The notes below the pieces were generated by a model. The model did no database searches. It was not told the origin of the DNA and saw only the letters and a program-made list of their open reading frames with translations. From contig JAFZQH010000025.1 of NCBI GenBank assembly GCA_017550165.1, positions 19,352 to 83,351 of the forward strand: a stretch of 64,000 nt of DNA, given 5' to 3'. Below, one piece after another: positions 19,042 to 27,924 of the stretch. Numbering within the stretch: position 1 is the first letter of the stretch; every line of letters begins with the position of its first letter. This DNA comes from Lachnospiraceae bacterium (lineage in GTDB: Bacteria > Bacillota > Clostridia > Lachnospirales > Lachnospiraceae). Both the position numbers and the translations under genes were made by a program.

Positions 19042-20319
19042 TTATATTGCTTTAAATCCGTTCTCAAGGTCTGCAATGATGTCGTCTATGTGCTCTGTTC
19101 CGATGGATAACCTGATTGTGCCGGGGGTGATACCCTGGTCAGCCAGTTCCTCTTCCGTAAGCTGTGAATGAGTTGTTGATGCCGGATGGATAACCAGGCT
19201 CTTAACATCCGCAACATTTGCCAGCAGTGAGAAGATCTTTAAGTTATCAATGAACTTCCATGCTGCGTCCTGTCCGCCCTTGATCTCGAAGGTGAATATG
19301 GAAGCACCTCCGTTGGGGAAGTATTTCTTGTACAGTTCGTGATCCGGATGGTCCGGCAGTGACGGATGGTTTACCTTCGTTACCTGGGGATGCTTAGCTA
19401 AGTACTCAACAACCTTCTTGGTGTTCTCTGCATGTCTGTCAAGGCGGAGGGACAATGTCTCAACTCCCTGTAAGAGAAGAAATGCGTTAAAGGGTGAGAT
19501 TGCTGCTCCCTCGTCTCTTAAAAGGATAGCCCTTATGTATGTAACGAAAGCTGCAGGACCCGCAACATCTGCAAATGTGGCTCCGTGATAGCTGGGGTTG
19601 GGTGCTCCGATGTTAGGGTACTTACCGCTCTTCCAGTCGAACTTGCCGCCGTCCACGATGATACCGCCCAGAGTAGTTCCGTGTCCGCCAATGAACTTTG
19701 TTGCGGAATGAACAACTATATCTGCACCGTGCTCGAAGGGTCTGATAAGGTAGGGTGTTCCGAAGGTGTTATCAACTACCACCGGAAGCCCGTGTTTGTG
19801 TGCAATCTCAGATATCTTGTCGATATCGGGGATATCGCTGTTGGGATTACCCAGAGTCTCAAGGTAGATGGCTCTCGTGTTATCTTTAATAGCTCCCTCA
19901 ACCTCTGACAGGTTATGTGCGTCAACAAAAGTGGTCTCTACTCCGAATTCTGTCAGTGTGTGTGCCAGAAGATTATATGTTCCGCCGTAGATAGTCTTCT
20001 GTGCTACGATATGTCCGCCTTTGGCTGCCAGAGCCTGAATGGTATAGGTGATGGCTGCTGCGCCTGAAGCCACTGCCAGGGCTGCGCTTCCGCCCTCTAA
20101 TGCCGCAAGTCTCTTTTCAAGAACATCCTGGGTAGAGTTGGTAAGTCTTCCGTAGATGTTTCCCGCATCCCTGAGACCGAAGCGGTCAGCAGCATGCTGG
20201 CTGTTGCGGAATACATAAGATGTTGTCTGGTAAATGGGCACCGCCCGGGAGTCTGTAGCCGGATCCGGCTCTTCCTGCCCTACATGTAACTGTAATGTCT
20301 CAAATTTATAATCGCTCAT
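19042..20319 (-). CDS. metY: O-acetylhomoserine sulfhydrylase (Cys/Met PLP enzyme)
   Basis: This 425-residue enzyme of the Cys/Met metabolism PLP family catalyses O-acetylhomoserine plus sulfide to homocysteine. It has the start LQLHVGQEEPDPATDSRAVP, the IYQTTSYVF strand and the PLP Lys in VVHSATKFIGGHGTTLGG (about residues 205-220). The Q-E-x-x-x-P-A-T-x-S-R-A-x-P head and the 425-residue length favour MetY over cystathionine gamma-synthase (about 380). It is preceded by AAGAAGGAG. It lies between iscU and cysK, so sulfide from one regulon can enter both methionine and cysteine. Confidence 0.92.
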   Translation of the reverse strand: MSDYKFETLQLHVGQEEPDPATDSRAVPIYQTTSYVFRNSQHAADRFGLRDAGNIYGRLTNSTQDVLEKRLAALEGGSAALAVASGAAAITYTIQALAAKGGHIVAQKTIYGGTYNLLAHTLTEFGVETTFVDAHNLSEVEGAIKDNTRAIYLETLGNPNSDIPDIDKISEIAHKHGLPVVVDNTFGTPYLIRPFEHGADIVVHSATKFIGGHGTTLGGIIVDGGKFDWKSGKYPNIGAPNPSYHGATFADVAGPAAFVTYIRAILLRDEGAAISPFNAFLLLQGVETLSLRLDRHAENTKKVVEYLAKHPQVTKVNHPSLPDHPDHELYKKYFPNGGASIFTFEIKGGQDAAWKFIDNLKIFSLLANVADVKSLVIHPASTTHSQLTEEELADQGITPGTIRLSIGTEHIDDIIADLENGFKAI

Positions 20320-20411
20320 AGTTTAATTCTCCTTCTTTTGCTAATAATATCTGCCGTCTTTCGACGGTCTGTCTAAGATGATATTCTACCACATCTTTTT
20401 AAATGATGCCA

Positions 20412-20804
20412 TCAGTGTGTGCTGATACCGGTTCTCTTTTCATAGTCGTCCAGCGCAGATCCTATAGCCTCTTCCGCCAGGACCGAACAGTGCATCTTGT
20501 AATCCGGCAGCCCGTCAAGAGCCTCTGCAACAGCCTTATTGGTAAGCTTCCTGGCTTCCGATACCGGCTTACCCTTGATAAGCTCAGTAGCCATGGAGCT
20601 TGATGCTATTGCGCTTCCGCATCCGAAGGTCTCGAATTTGACATCCTCAATAATGCCGTCTTCTATCTTGAGATACATTTTCATGATATCACCGCACTTG
20701 GCATTGCCGACTTCACCGATGCCGTTGGCGTCCTCTATCACTCCCACATTCCGGGGATTCCGAAAATGCTCCATAACTTTTTCGCTGTAAAGTGCCATTA
20801 TCAT
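20412..20804 (-). CDS. iscU: NifU/IscU-type Fe-S cluster scaffold protein
   Basis: This 130-residue scaffold builds [2Fe-2S] or [4Fe-4S] clusters from sulfur supplied by IscS. The three ligand Cys regions are present: GNAKCGD, TFGCGSAIASSS and MHCSVLAEEAI. The N-terminal YSEKVMEHFRNPRNVGVIED is the family hallmark. No C-terminal Nfu domain is attached. It starts 10 bp after iscS, so the two are one transcription unit. Confidence 0.93.
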   Translation of the reverse strand: MIMALYSEKVMEHFRNPRNVGVIEDANGIGEVGNAKCGDIMKMYLKIEDGIIEDVKFETFGCGSAIASSSMATELIKGKPVSEARKLTNKAVAEALDGLPDYKMHCSVLAEEAIGSALDDYEKRTGISTH

Positions 20805-20814
20805 ATCCTCCTGA

Positions 20815-21999
20815 TCACAAAATGAATTCTTTCTTGCCTGCCTGTAAGTCTCTCCAGATGGGAGAGAAGCCTCTTAAGTATTCCACGACTTCCTTTACGG
20901 ACTCAATTATGTAATCTACATCTTCATCTGTGGTATCCTCGTTTATGGTCAGTCTCAAGGATCCGTGGGCCACATCATGCACCCTTCCTATTGCAAGAAG
21001 TACGTGGCTGGGGTCCAGTGATCCGGATGTGCAGGCACTTCCTGATGAAGCAGCGATTCCCTTGTCATCAAGTAAGAGCAGGAGTGATTCTCCTTCGATC
21101 CCTTCAAAACAGAAATTGACGTTCCCCGGAAGCCTACAGACCTCGTCCCCGTTTAATGCTGAGTGGGGTATCTCCCTGAGACCTTTTATAAGCCGGTCTC
21201 TTTTCTCCTGAACCCTGGCTGACACTTTCTCCATAGTGGCCTCCGCTTCCTTTAGCGCTACCGCCATGGCTGCGATACCCGGTACATTCTCCGTTCCGGC
21301 CCGCTTGCCCTTCTCCTGGGCTCCGCCTTCTATAAGGTTCGTCAGCCTGATGCCCTTCCTTGTATATAAGAATCCTACGCCTTTCGGCCCATGGAACTTA
21401 TGTCCCGATGCTGACAGGAGGTCTATATTGTCAGCATCCACGTCTATGGGAAGGTGTCCCACTACCTGAACGGCATCTGTGTGGAAAATGACGCCCTTCT
21501 TTCTGCAAATGGCCCCGATCTCTCTGATGGGCTGTATCGTTCCTATCTCATTGTTAGCATACATTATGGTAACAAGACAGGTGTCATCCCGGATGGCCGC
21601 CTCAACTTCTTCCGGCCTGATGATCCCGTTTTCGTGAACATCCAGCAGCGTTACCTCATATCCTTCCTTCTCTAGCTTCTGCAATGTGTGGAGGACTGCG
21701 TGATGCTCAAAGGCTGAGGAAATGATATGCTTCTTACCCTTCTTCCTGCCCAGCTCTGCCACGGACCTAATGGCCTGATTGTCTGCCTCGCTGCCGCCGG
21801 AGGTAAAAGTGATCTCCTTCGCGCTCGCACCAATGACTGATGCTACATCTTCCCTTGCCTTCTCCAGTACTTCCTTGGCCTGCTGGCCGAAGGTGTATAG
21901 GCTGGAAGGATTACCATATGTATCATTTATAAGAGAAACCATTGTCCTGATGGCTGCCTCGCTCATCTTGGTTGTTGCTGCATTATCAGCATATATCAT
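20815..21999 (-). CDS. iscS: Cysteine desulfurase (NifS/IscS class)
   Basis: This PLP enzyme releases sulfur from cysteine for Fe-S cluster and thio-modification pathways. I start it at ATG 21999 ([16 protein letters not shown]), because GAAAGGAG precedes that codon and the family begins there; an ATG 33 bp upstream is in frame but lacks a site. That gives 394 residues. The PLP Lys is in [12 protein letters not shown], and the active-site Cys loop is [18 protein letters not shown] near residue 320, of the long, flexible-loop group I type. It is first in the iscS-iscU-metY-cysK series and divergent from an Rrf2 regulator. Confidence 0.94.
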   Translation of the reverse strand: MIYADNAATTKMSEAAIRTMVSLINDTYGNPSSLYTFGQQAKEVLEKAREDVASVIGASAKEITFTSGGSEADNQAIRSVAELGRKKGKKHIISSAFEHHAVLHTLQKLEKEGYEVTLLDVHENGIIRPEEVEAAIRDDTCLVTIMYANNEIGTIQPIREIGAICRKKGVIFHTDAVQVVGHLPIDVDADNIDLLSASGHKFHGPKGVGFLYTRKGIRLTNLIEGGAQEKGKRAGTENVPGIAAMAVALKEAEATMEKVSARVQEKRDRLIKGLREIPHSALNGDEVCRLPGNVNFCFEGIEGESLLLLLDDKGIAASSGSACTSGSLDPSHVLLAIGRVHDVAHGSLRLTINEDTTDEDVDYIIESVKEVVEYLRGFSPIWRDLQAGKKEFIL

Positions 22000-22032
22000 G
22001 GTTTCGGCTCCTTTCTCTTTATTCTGGTGCAT

Positions 22033-22062
22033 ATTATAAATCCCTTTTACCTACCATGTCAA
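22033..22062 (-). promoter_or_regulatory. Promoter of iscS operon
   Basis: On the minus strand TTGACA (22057-22062) and TATAAT (22033-22038) are 18 bp apart. The -35 region sits in CCTATTGACATGGTAGG, an imperfect inverted repeat (CCTA...TAGG) that could hold the Rrf2 regulator. Confidence 0.7.
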
Positions 22063-22082
22063 TAGGTTTTTAAAAATTTTTC

Positions 22083-22112
22083 TTGATTTACCTATTTACC
22101 CTGCGGTATAAT
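22083..22112 (+). promoter_or_regulatory. Promoter and candidate Rrf2 operator of the iscR-like gene
   Basis: TTGATT (22083-22088) and TATAAT (22107-22112) are 18 bp apart. The spacer holds the dyad TACC-CTGC-GGTA (22097-22108), flanked by CCTATT (22091-22096) and AATAGG (22110-22115). CCTATT also occurs inside the opposing iscS -35 region. The position fits autoregulation; binding is inferred. Confidence 0.6.
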
Positions 22113-22149
22113 AGGCAAAAGTAATCCTGTTAACGGAGGTGAAACATCA

Positions 22150-22551
22150 ATGATATCAACGCGTGGACGCTATGCCATCCGGGTTATGATGGATATTGCA
22201 GAACATGATACGGGAAAATATATTCCATTAAAAGATATAGCTGCCCGTCAGGAGATTTCAAAAAAGTATCTTGAGATAATAGTTAAAGATATGGTAGCCG
22301 GAGGGCTTCTTACAGGGGCTTCAGGAAAAGGAGGCGGCTATAAACTTAACAGGACCCCGGAAGAATACAGCATAGGAGAAATCCTTGAACTGATGGAAGG
22401 AACTCTTGCATCCATTGCATGCCTTGCTACGGAAACCAACGACTGCCCCAGGAAAGCAGCCTGTGAGACTCTCCCCATGTGGGAAGAATATGACAAAATG
22501 GTCCATGATTTCTTTTACAATAAGAAGCTGTCTGATCTTCTGCCGAAATAG
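22150..22551 (+). CDS. Rrf2-family transcriptional regulator, IscR-like
   Basis: This 133-residue winged-helix regulator has the Rrf2 start MISTRGRYAIRVMMDIAEH, the HTH around IPLKDIAARQEISKKYLEIIV and the wing GLLTGASGKGGGYKL. Near residues 97-112 it has Cys-x7-Cys-x5-Cys (CLATETNDC...C), the candidate Fe-S ligands of IscR-type members; CymR lacks them. With iscS divergent 150 bp away, sensing of Fe-S status is likely. It has a strong ribosome site (GGAGGTGA). IscR and CymR are the alternatives, and the Cys triad favours IscR. Confidence 0.85.
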   Translation: MISTRGRYAIRVMMDIAEHDTGKYIPLKDIAARQEISKKYLEIIVKDMVAGGLLTGASGKGGGYKLNRTPEEYSIGEILELMEGTLASIACLATETNDCPRKAACETLPMWEEYDKMVHDFFYNKKLSDLLPK

Positions 22552-22567
22552 AACTATATTACAATTA

Positions 22568-22612
22568 ATGCCCGGTTGTTAAATTACGCTTTAATAACCG
22601 GGCAATTATTAT
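22568..22612. terminator. Bidirectional terminator between the Rrf2 gene and the antiporter
   Basis: GCCCGG (22570-22575), extended by TT, pairs with AACCGGGC (22596-22603). AT-rich sequence flanks both sides. It separates two converging genes and can serve both strands. Confidence 0.6.
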
Positions 22613-23886
22613 CTGGCTTCGTTTGGTGTCCTGGCACTGCGCCGGGCTTCGGGAATGATCTCTCCTGCCTTGGTCAGGGAAATCTTCGTTAGTGTGGGAC
22701 CGACCAGCTCATATATCAGGACGGAGAATAAAACAACATTCCTTATGACGGCGCCATCCCCGAGATTAGCTGCAGTTAGAGCCATTCCCAGCGCCACTCC
22801 CGCCTGTGGGAAAAGAGTGATCCCCAGGTGTGCTGTTATGGCCTCGCTGCAATGAGTCATTTTACAGCTTATAAAGGCTCCGTAGTACTTACCTGCACAT
22901 CTGGATATTATATAGATAATTCCTATGAGTAATACCACAGGGTTGGACAGGATCCGCAGGTCCAGCTCGGCTCCCGACAGTATAAAGAAAAGAATGCTTA
23001 CCGGACTGGTCCAGCGATCCACTCTCCCCATCAGCTCTTCAGAAGTCTCGCATACATTACAGAATACAGTCCCCATCATCATGCATACCAGAAGCAGGGA
23101 GAATCCTACATGAACCCCTCCGACATCGAATTCCATCATGGATATTCCCACCGTAAGAAGGACAAAGGATATTGAAAGGGACATTCTCTTGCTTCTTGAG
23201 TGAAAGTATACTTCCAGGAAGTTCAGAATGTATCCTGCCAGTATACCCAGTAAAAGGGAAAGAACTATTTCCACCAGCGGCTCCACAAGTACGCTTGTAA
23301 CATTTACCGCTCCTGACTCCAGAGCATTTGCAACTCCGAAGGAGACCGAGAAGAGAACCAGCCCCACTGCATCATCTATAGCAACCACCATAAGCAGCAG
23401 TTTGGTCAGGGGACCGTCTGCTTTATACTGCTTAACAACCATGAGGGTAGCTGCCGGTGCAGTTGCCGCGGCTATGGAACCCAGCGTGACGGCGGATGAT
23501 AATGAGATGATACCCGGGTCAATGATATGTGTAACGATCAGTGCTGCGTCAACCAGTATGGTGGTTCCCACAGCCTGTAATATCCCCACGGTGACCGCCT
23601 GTTTTCCCATTACCTTCAGCTGGGATAGGCGGAATTCATTGCCTATGGCGAAGGCAATAAATCCTAATGCCACCTGGGACAATATCTTTAATGAATCTAC
23701 TATCTCAAGGGATGTAAATCCCAGCCCCAACACTCCGAACCGTCCTATAACGAAGGGTCCTAAAAGCAAGCCCGTGATAAGATATGCCGTAACCGCCGGC
23801 AAATTAACGACCTTTGCCAGACGGGACATTAACAGCCCGCCAAGAAGTGCTATGGCCAGGCATAGCAGCGTTTCTTCCGTATTCAT
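22609..23886 (-). CDS. Cation:proton antiporter (CPA2/KefB-like)
   Basis: This 425-residue membrane protein has about 12 hydrophobic helices of the Na+/H+ exchanger fold. Recognisable parts are LPAVTAYLITGLLLGPFVIG in helix 2, FIAFAIGNEFRLSQLKVMG, the AAATAPAATLMVVKQYKADG segment with the discontinuous helix, and the acidic pair VVAIDDAVGLVLFSVSFG in helix 5-6. There is no RCK/TrkA-N domain, so regulation by NAD or glutathione is not built in. It is a stand-alone gene facing the Rrf2 gene. The ion (Na+ or K+) cannot be read. Confidence 0.85.
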   Translation of the reverse strand: MNTEETLLCLAIALLGGLLMSRLAKVVNLPAVTAYLITGLLLGPFVIGRFGVLGLGFTSLEIVDSLKILSQVALGFIAFAIGNEFRLSQLKVMGKQAVTVGILQAVGTTILVDAALIVTHIIDPGIISLSSAVTLGSIAAATAPAATLMVVKQYKADGPLTKLLLMVVAIDDAVGLVLFSVSFGVANALESGAVNVTSVLVEPLVEIVLSLLLGILAGYILNFLEVYFHSRSKRMSLSISFVLLTVGISMMEFDVGGVHVGFSLLLVCMMMGTVFCNVCETSEELMGRVDRWTSPVSILFFILSGAELDLRILSNPVVLLIGIIYIISRCAGKYYGAFISCKMTHCSEAITAHLGITLFPQAGVALGMALTAANLGDGAVIRNVVLFSVLIYELVGPTLTKISLTKAGEIIPEARRSARTPNEAR

Positions 23887-23965
23887 TGTGATCTCCTCTT
23901 CTTGCCCCTAAAAAATGTAGGATAATTATATCCCGTTTTAATTATTGCCCGTTTATTCGTCTGTA

Positions 23966-24610
23966 CTATTCATAATGAAAGATCATTTTGTATATGGGTT
24001 TATCCAGCTTGATAAACTTGGATTCGTACTCTGTCATTATGTTTCCTTCATTCATTACCGGATCCCTGTGGAGGTTTTCCGTTTTGGCGTCCAGGACCCA
24101 GCCGGCCTCCCCGATCTCTTCCAGGGAAAACTCAAAAAGCTTCCCATTGTCCGTCTTGAACTCTATAAGACCTCCGGGTTTTAGTATCTGCCGGTACCTT
24201 CCCAGGAATTCCGAAGAGGTCAGCCGTCTCTTGGAATGCCGGTCCTTCGGCCAGGGATCCGAGAAGTTCAGGAATATCCGGCTTATCTCTTTTTCCGAAA
24301 AGATCTCCGGCAGTATCTCCGCATTAAGGCTTAAAAGGCGAAGATTCGGAATATCCTCCATCTCCCGGAGTTTTTGCACTGCGCGGATCTGGACGCTTGG
24401 ATACTTCTCGATCCCTATGAAATTGATATCCGGATAGGTCAGGGCGTGTTCAATGATAAAGCGCCCCTTTCCCATGCCGATCTCAATAAATATGGGATTA
24501 TCATTATTAAAGACCCTGTTCCAGGATCCTCTGGATTTTTGGGGATCTGTAATTGTATAGGGGCTTTCGGCTACTTCCTCCTCCGCCCCGGGAATGTTAC
24601 GTAATCGCAT
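23966..24610 (-). CDS. trmB: tRNA (guanine-46-N7)-methyltransferase
   Basis: This 214-residue SAM-dependent enzyme adds m7G46 in the variable loop of tRNAs. It has the SAM motif PIFIEIGMGKGRFIIEHA (about residues 40-57), the FIGIEKYPSVQIRAV acidic strand, and the TrmB hallmark NFSDPWPKDRHSKRRLTSSEFL (about residues 115-136). The C-terminal GNIMTEYESKFIKLDKPIYKM is also conserved. It is a single gene upstream of and divergent from the carboxypeptidase gene. Confidence 0.95.
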   Translation of the reverse strand: MRLRNIPGAEEEVAESPYTITDPQKSRGSWNRVFNNDNPIFIEIGMGKGRFIIEHALTYPDINFIGIEKYPSVQIRAVQKLREMEDIPNLRLLSLNAEILPEIFSEKEISRIFLNFSDPWPKDRHSKRRLTSSEFLGRYRQILKPGGLIEFKTDNGKLFEFSLEEIGEAGWVLDAKTENLHRDPVMNEGNIMTEYESKFIKLDKPIYKMIFHYE

Positions 24611-24811
24611 CTTTAATCCCTGACCATTCTTTTGTTGATTTATTATCCGATATAAGATACCATTGAAAATGAGGGTATTCCGTTACCGTAGAACATTTTC
24701 GTAATATCTTTCTTTACGTATAACGTTCATTTTATCCCTTTTTTATTTTTTTTCAACACTTATTTTTGCTATATTTCGGAAGGCCCTATCAGATTTATTC
24801 GGGAGAATTAC
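24611..24811. other. Intergenic region trmB / dacF, no feature resolved
   Basis: These 201 bp are AT-rich with T-runs. They hold the start regions of two divergent genes. A GGGAG ribosome site for the carboxypeptidase lies near 24800. I see no consensus promoter pair, riboswitch or RNA. Confidence 0.4.
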
Positions 24812-26149
24812 ATGAAGCTTAAAAGAAGGATCTCCTTCCTTATCATCATATTATCCATCATCCTATGTTATACCGAACCCGTCTCCGCCAAGGTCACCTG
24901 GCCCTCCGCCCCCGGAGTCAGCTCCGATGGTGCTATCATTATGGATGCAGCCACCGGCGCCGTCCTTTTCTCAAAGAATATCAATAAGGAAATGTATCCC
25001 GCCAGCATTACCAAGATAATGACTGTGCTCCTTGTTCTTGAGAACTGTTCCATGGATCAGACCGTCACATTTTCCAGAGATGCCGTGTATAACATAGAAT
25101 TCGGGAGCAACCACATCGGAATGACGGTGGGAGAGCAGATCACGGTAGAGCAGGCCCTCTACGGAATATGCCTGGAATCCGCAAATGAAGTGTGTAACGG
25201 CGTAGGGGAGCTTATCGCCGGATCCCAGGAGAAGTTTGTGGACATGATGAATACCCGGGCCAAGGAGCTGGGCTGCAAACATACACATTTCATGAACGCC
25301 AACGGTCTTCATGATAAGCAGCATTATTCCAGTCCCTACGATATGGCGCTGATCGCCAGGGAGTGCCTTAAACACGCGGATTTCAAGCGGATCGCCGGGA
25401 CCAAGTCCTATGAGCTTGCTCCCACCAATAAGACCTCGGAAGTAAGGTATCTTAACAATCAGCATAAGATGTTTCCCGGGAAAAAATATGAATACGACGG
25501 TTTTGAATGCGGGAAGACAGGCTTTACCGACCAGGCCCTCAACACCCTGGTAACCATTGCAAAGCGCGATGATCTGGAGCTTATCTGTGTTACCATGCAC
25601 GGCAACCAGACCCACTATCCCGATACCACCGCCCTGTTAAACTACGGCTTCAAGCACTATAAGGATGTGGCCATATCTTCCATGGACGAGAACCTGAAGA
25701 ATGACTACTATCCTGAAAATGAGAGCATCCTGAAGGACTTCCTGGGAGATTGCAAGGACTACACCTTTGAATACGACAAATCAGCAGTCCTTACGCTTCC
25801 GGATACGGCTTCCTTTTCCGATTATGTTCCCAAATTATCCGATCCGAAGACCGAGGGGGATACCCTTTCCGCCAATATTAAGTACTATTATGGAGAGGAC
25901 ATTATGGGGACTGTCCCTGTGACATTGAAAAAGAACGAACCTGTGGCCGCCACCCCCGGCAGCCAACCCACAGAAGATAAGACCCCTCTGATCTTTACTA
26001 TCCTGAAGATCCTGCTGATAGTCATCCTGGTTGTTGTTGTAGGCTTTGTCATCCTCTATCTATACGCCAGAAATGAAGTAAAGAAGCGGCGCAGGAGACG
26101 GAGGCGCAGACGCTACGAAGAAGAGGAATACGATCGGCGGCGTAGATAG
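24812..26149 (+). CDS. dacF: D-alanyl-D-alanine carboxypeptidase with a C-terminal membrane anchor
   Basis: This 445-residue penicillin-binding protein trims the terminal D-Ala of peptidoglycan stem peptides. It has a signal peptide (residues 1-26), the S-x-x-K motif (YPASITKIM, Ser about 65), the S-x-N motif (LESANEVCN) and the K-T-G motif (CGKTGFT). The PBP5-like C-terminal domain follows. A single helix near residues 395-420 is then followed by a Lys/Arg tail (nine consecutive Arg, then Glu-Tyr and a final RRRR), which should face the cytoplasm. The membrane helix and basic tail replace the amphipathic anchor common in PBP5. The dacF symbol is by family only. Confidence 0.85.
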   Translation: MKLKRRISFLIIILSIILCYTEPVSAKVTWPSAPGVSSDGAIIMDAATGAVLFSKNINKEMYPASITKIMTVLLVLENCSMDQTVTFSRDAVYNIEFGSNHIGMTVGEQITVEQALYGICLESANEVCNGVGELIAGSQEKFVDMMNTRAKELGCKHTHFMNANGLHDKQHYSSPYDMALIARECLKHADFKRIAGTKSYELAPTNKTSEVRYLNNQHKMFPGKKYEYDGFECGKTGFTDQALNTLVTIAKRDDLELICVTMHGNQTHYPDTTALLNYGFKHYKDVAISSMDENLKNDYYPENESILKDFLGDCKDYTFEYDKSAVLTLPDTASFSDYVPKLSDPKTEGDTLSANIKYYYGEDIMGTVPVTLKKNEPVAATPGSQPTEDKTPLIFTILKILLIVILVVVVGFVILYLYARNEVKKRRRRRRRRRYEEEEYDRRRR

Positions 26150-26303
26150 CGATTCACAGTTAACATAACGGTCATTCATAATCCTCTCTACGTTCGGATT
26201 ATTCATGTCGTTATGTTCCTGCTTCGCAGTATAACAAAAGACATAAAACAGCATTAACAAGCAAGCTTGTATGCTGCTTTATGTCTTTTTTAACTGTGAA
26301 TCG
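26150..26303. repeat. 154-bp inverted-repeat element with two inner hairpins
   Basis: Perfect 14-bp terminal inverted repeats (CGATTCACAGTTAA at 26150-26163 and its complement at 26290-26303) enclose two hairpins. Hairpin 1 (26162-26217) has 9-bp and 7-bp stems. Hairpin 2 (26236-26289) has a 12-bp stem, a 6-bp stem and a further 6-bp stem around an AA loop. The whole folds as a three-way junction. It starts right after the dacF stop and ends just before the 3' end of the opposing gene. Hairpin 2 is followed by T-runs on both strands, so it can terminate both genes. Confidence 0.75.
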
Positions 26304-26311
26304 TAAAGATT

Positions 26312-27904
26312 TTACGTCATATTTGCAAACATTGCTGCGATCTCTTCCGGACTTAACTGTTTGTTGGGATCCGAGAGATCCGGCATCGGAGGCTTTTCCT
26401 CTGCTACGGGAGCAGGTTCGGGCTCAGGTGCTGGTTCTGGGGCAGGTTCAGATGGGCTCATATTGGCAAACATCGCTGCTATCTCATCTGGACTTAACTG
26501 TTTGTTGGGATCCGAGAGATCCGGCATCGGAGGCTTCTCTTCCGCTGCAGGAGCCGGTTCCGGAACGGGTTCCGGTATCGGTTCAGGCTCCGGCTCGGGA
26601 ACAGGTTCAGACGCTGCTTCTTCTGTAGGCGCCATATTCGCGAACATTGCTGCTATTTCATCCGGACTCAAGGCTTTGTTGGGATCCGAGAGATCCGGCA
26701 TCGGTGGTTTTTCTTCTGCTACCGGCTCCGGTTCGGGTTCTACAGCCGCAGCAACGGGCTCTTCCGCCACTTCTTCTTCATATCCTGAAAGATCGAATGC
26801 TGAGAGATCCAGGTCTCCCAGGTCTGCATCATCAGAGGTTCCTTCCAATCCGCCGAGATCCAATCCACCAAGATCCATTTCTCCAAGGTCCGGTACATCT
26901 GCTGTTTCTTCTAATCCGCCGAGATCCAATCCTCCCAGATCCATCTCCCCAAGATCTAAATCTCCAAGATCCGGTGCTGCTTCCATCTCAGGTACTTCCG
27001 GTATCGGGATGTCTTCTGCCGCAGGTACTTCCGGTGTCGGCATTTCTTCAGCCACATGTGTTTCCGGTATAGGTATTTCTTCAGCCACTGGTGTTTCCGG
27101 GATCGCCATCTCTTCTGCCACGGGTGCCTCCGGTATCGGTATCTCTTCTGTTACAGGCTCCGCCGCTACAGGCTCCGGTTCTGCTGCCATAGGCTCGGAT
27201 GCCGGTGCTTCCGGCATAGGCTCGGGTGCCGGCGCTTCCGGCATAGGCGCTGCAGCAGCTGCTGCCACAGGAACTCCCTTGGCCAGAGAATCATTTACCT
27301 CAGCGAGCTTAGCCAGGATGGCTTCTATATCCTGCTTGCTGGCAAATTCCGAGTTGCTCTCAACGGCACTGGCGATAGCCATAACCTTTTCTTTCTGCTC
27401 TTCGGCGGCGCTCTTGTTCTCCTTGAGTTCTCCTACCATTGATAATATCTTCTCCAGGATAATATCATTGGAGTTCATAAGGGCATCTGTGTTCTCCTTG
27501 TTCCGGCTCACAACTATCTTGGAGGAGGCCTTCTGATTAAGAACGATCTCTCTCGCCAGCGCATCAAGGGTATCTTCCGTCTCCTTACGTGAGGATTCCA
27601 CAACGCCGTGGTTCTTTTTCATCATGAGATAGAGCGCCCTCTGGGCCTTCATCTCATTATTGTAATAAGCATTGCTGACCTTCTTGCTGTCTCCCATGAT
27701 CCCCAGGATACATAGTATTAGGATGGTGGTCATGGCGATACACACAAGGGACGCGATCACAATGGGGATAACATTGGTAATATTGGTGATCATAAGGTAC
27801 AGATCGCATATTACCGCAAGGATCAAGAGGTCCGCTATAACAATACAGCAGATCTTATAATTGATCTTCCCCGGCTTATTATCCTTTTTTCTTTCCTCTT
27901 CCAT
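26312..27904 (-). CDS. Membrane protein with coiled coil and acidic Pro-rich repeat tail
   Basis: This 530-residue protein has two N-terminal membrane helices (about residues 17-38 and 45-68) and a coiled-coil region to about 210. A long Ala/Pro/Glu-rich tail follows. The tail holds PVAEE-I-P-I-P-E repeats, then DLGEMDLGGLDLGGLE repeats, and three copies of PMPDLSDPNK-x-LSPDEIAAMFANM, the last at the very C-terminus. The copies are coded at 26319-26402, 26459-26542 and 26632-26715. The repeated short helix LSPDEIAAMF resembles the LSQ-x-EID-x-LL peptide at the N-terminus of FliM/FliN, a docking motif, though this is only a resemblance. It is last in the sortase run, 20 bp after the MPRTG protein. 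Function unknown. Confidence 0.6.
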   Translation of the reverse strand: MEEERKKDNKPGKINYKICCIVIADLLILAVICDLYLMITNITNVIPIVIASLVCIAMTTILILCILGIMGDSKKVSNAYYNNEMKAQRALYLMMKKNHGVVESSRKETEDTLDALAREIVLNQKASSKIVVSRNKENTDALMNSNDIILEKILSMVGELKENKSAAEEQKEKVMAIASAVESNSEFASKQDIEAILAKLAEVNDSLAKGVPVAAAAAAPMPEAPAPEPMPEAPASEPMAAEPEPVAAEPVTEEIPIPEAPVAEEMAIPETPVAEEIPIPETHVAEEMPTPEVPAAEDIPIPEVPEMEAAPDLGDLDLGEMDLGGLDLGGLEETADVPDLGEMDLGGLDLGGLEGTSDDADLGDLDLSAFDLSGYEEEVAEEPVAAAVEPEPEPVAEEKPPMPDLSDPNKALSPDEIAAMFANMAPTEEAASEPVPEPEPEPIPEPVPEPAPAAEEKPPMPDLSDPNKQLSPDEIAAMFANMSPSEPAPEPAPEPEPAPVAEEKPPMPDLSDPNKQLSPEEIAAMFANMT

Positions 27905-27924
27905 GCAGATTCCCTCGCTTTAGT

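Noticed and set aside
26361..27536. A 391-codon open frame on the plus strand, opposite the repeat-tail membrane protein
   Set aside because: It is the antisense of Ala/Pro/Glu-rich repeats, which lack stop triplets by composition. It has no ribosome site and no recognisable domain.
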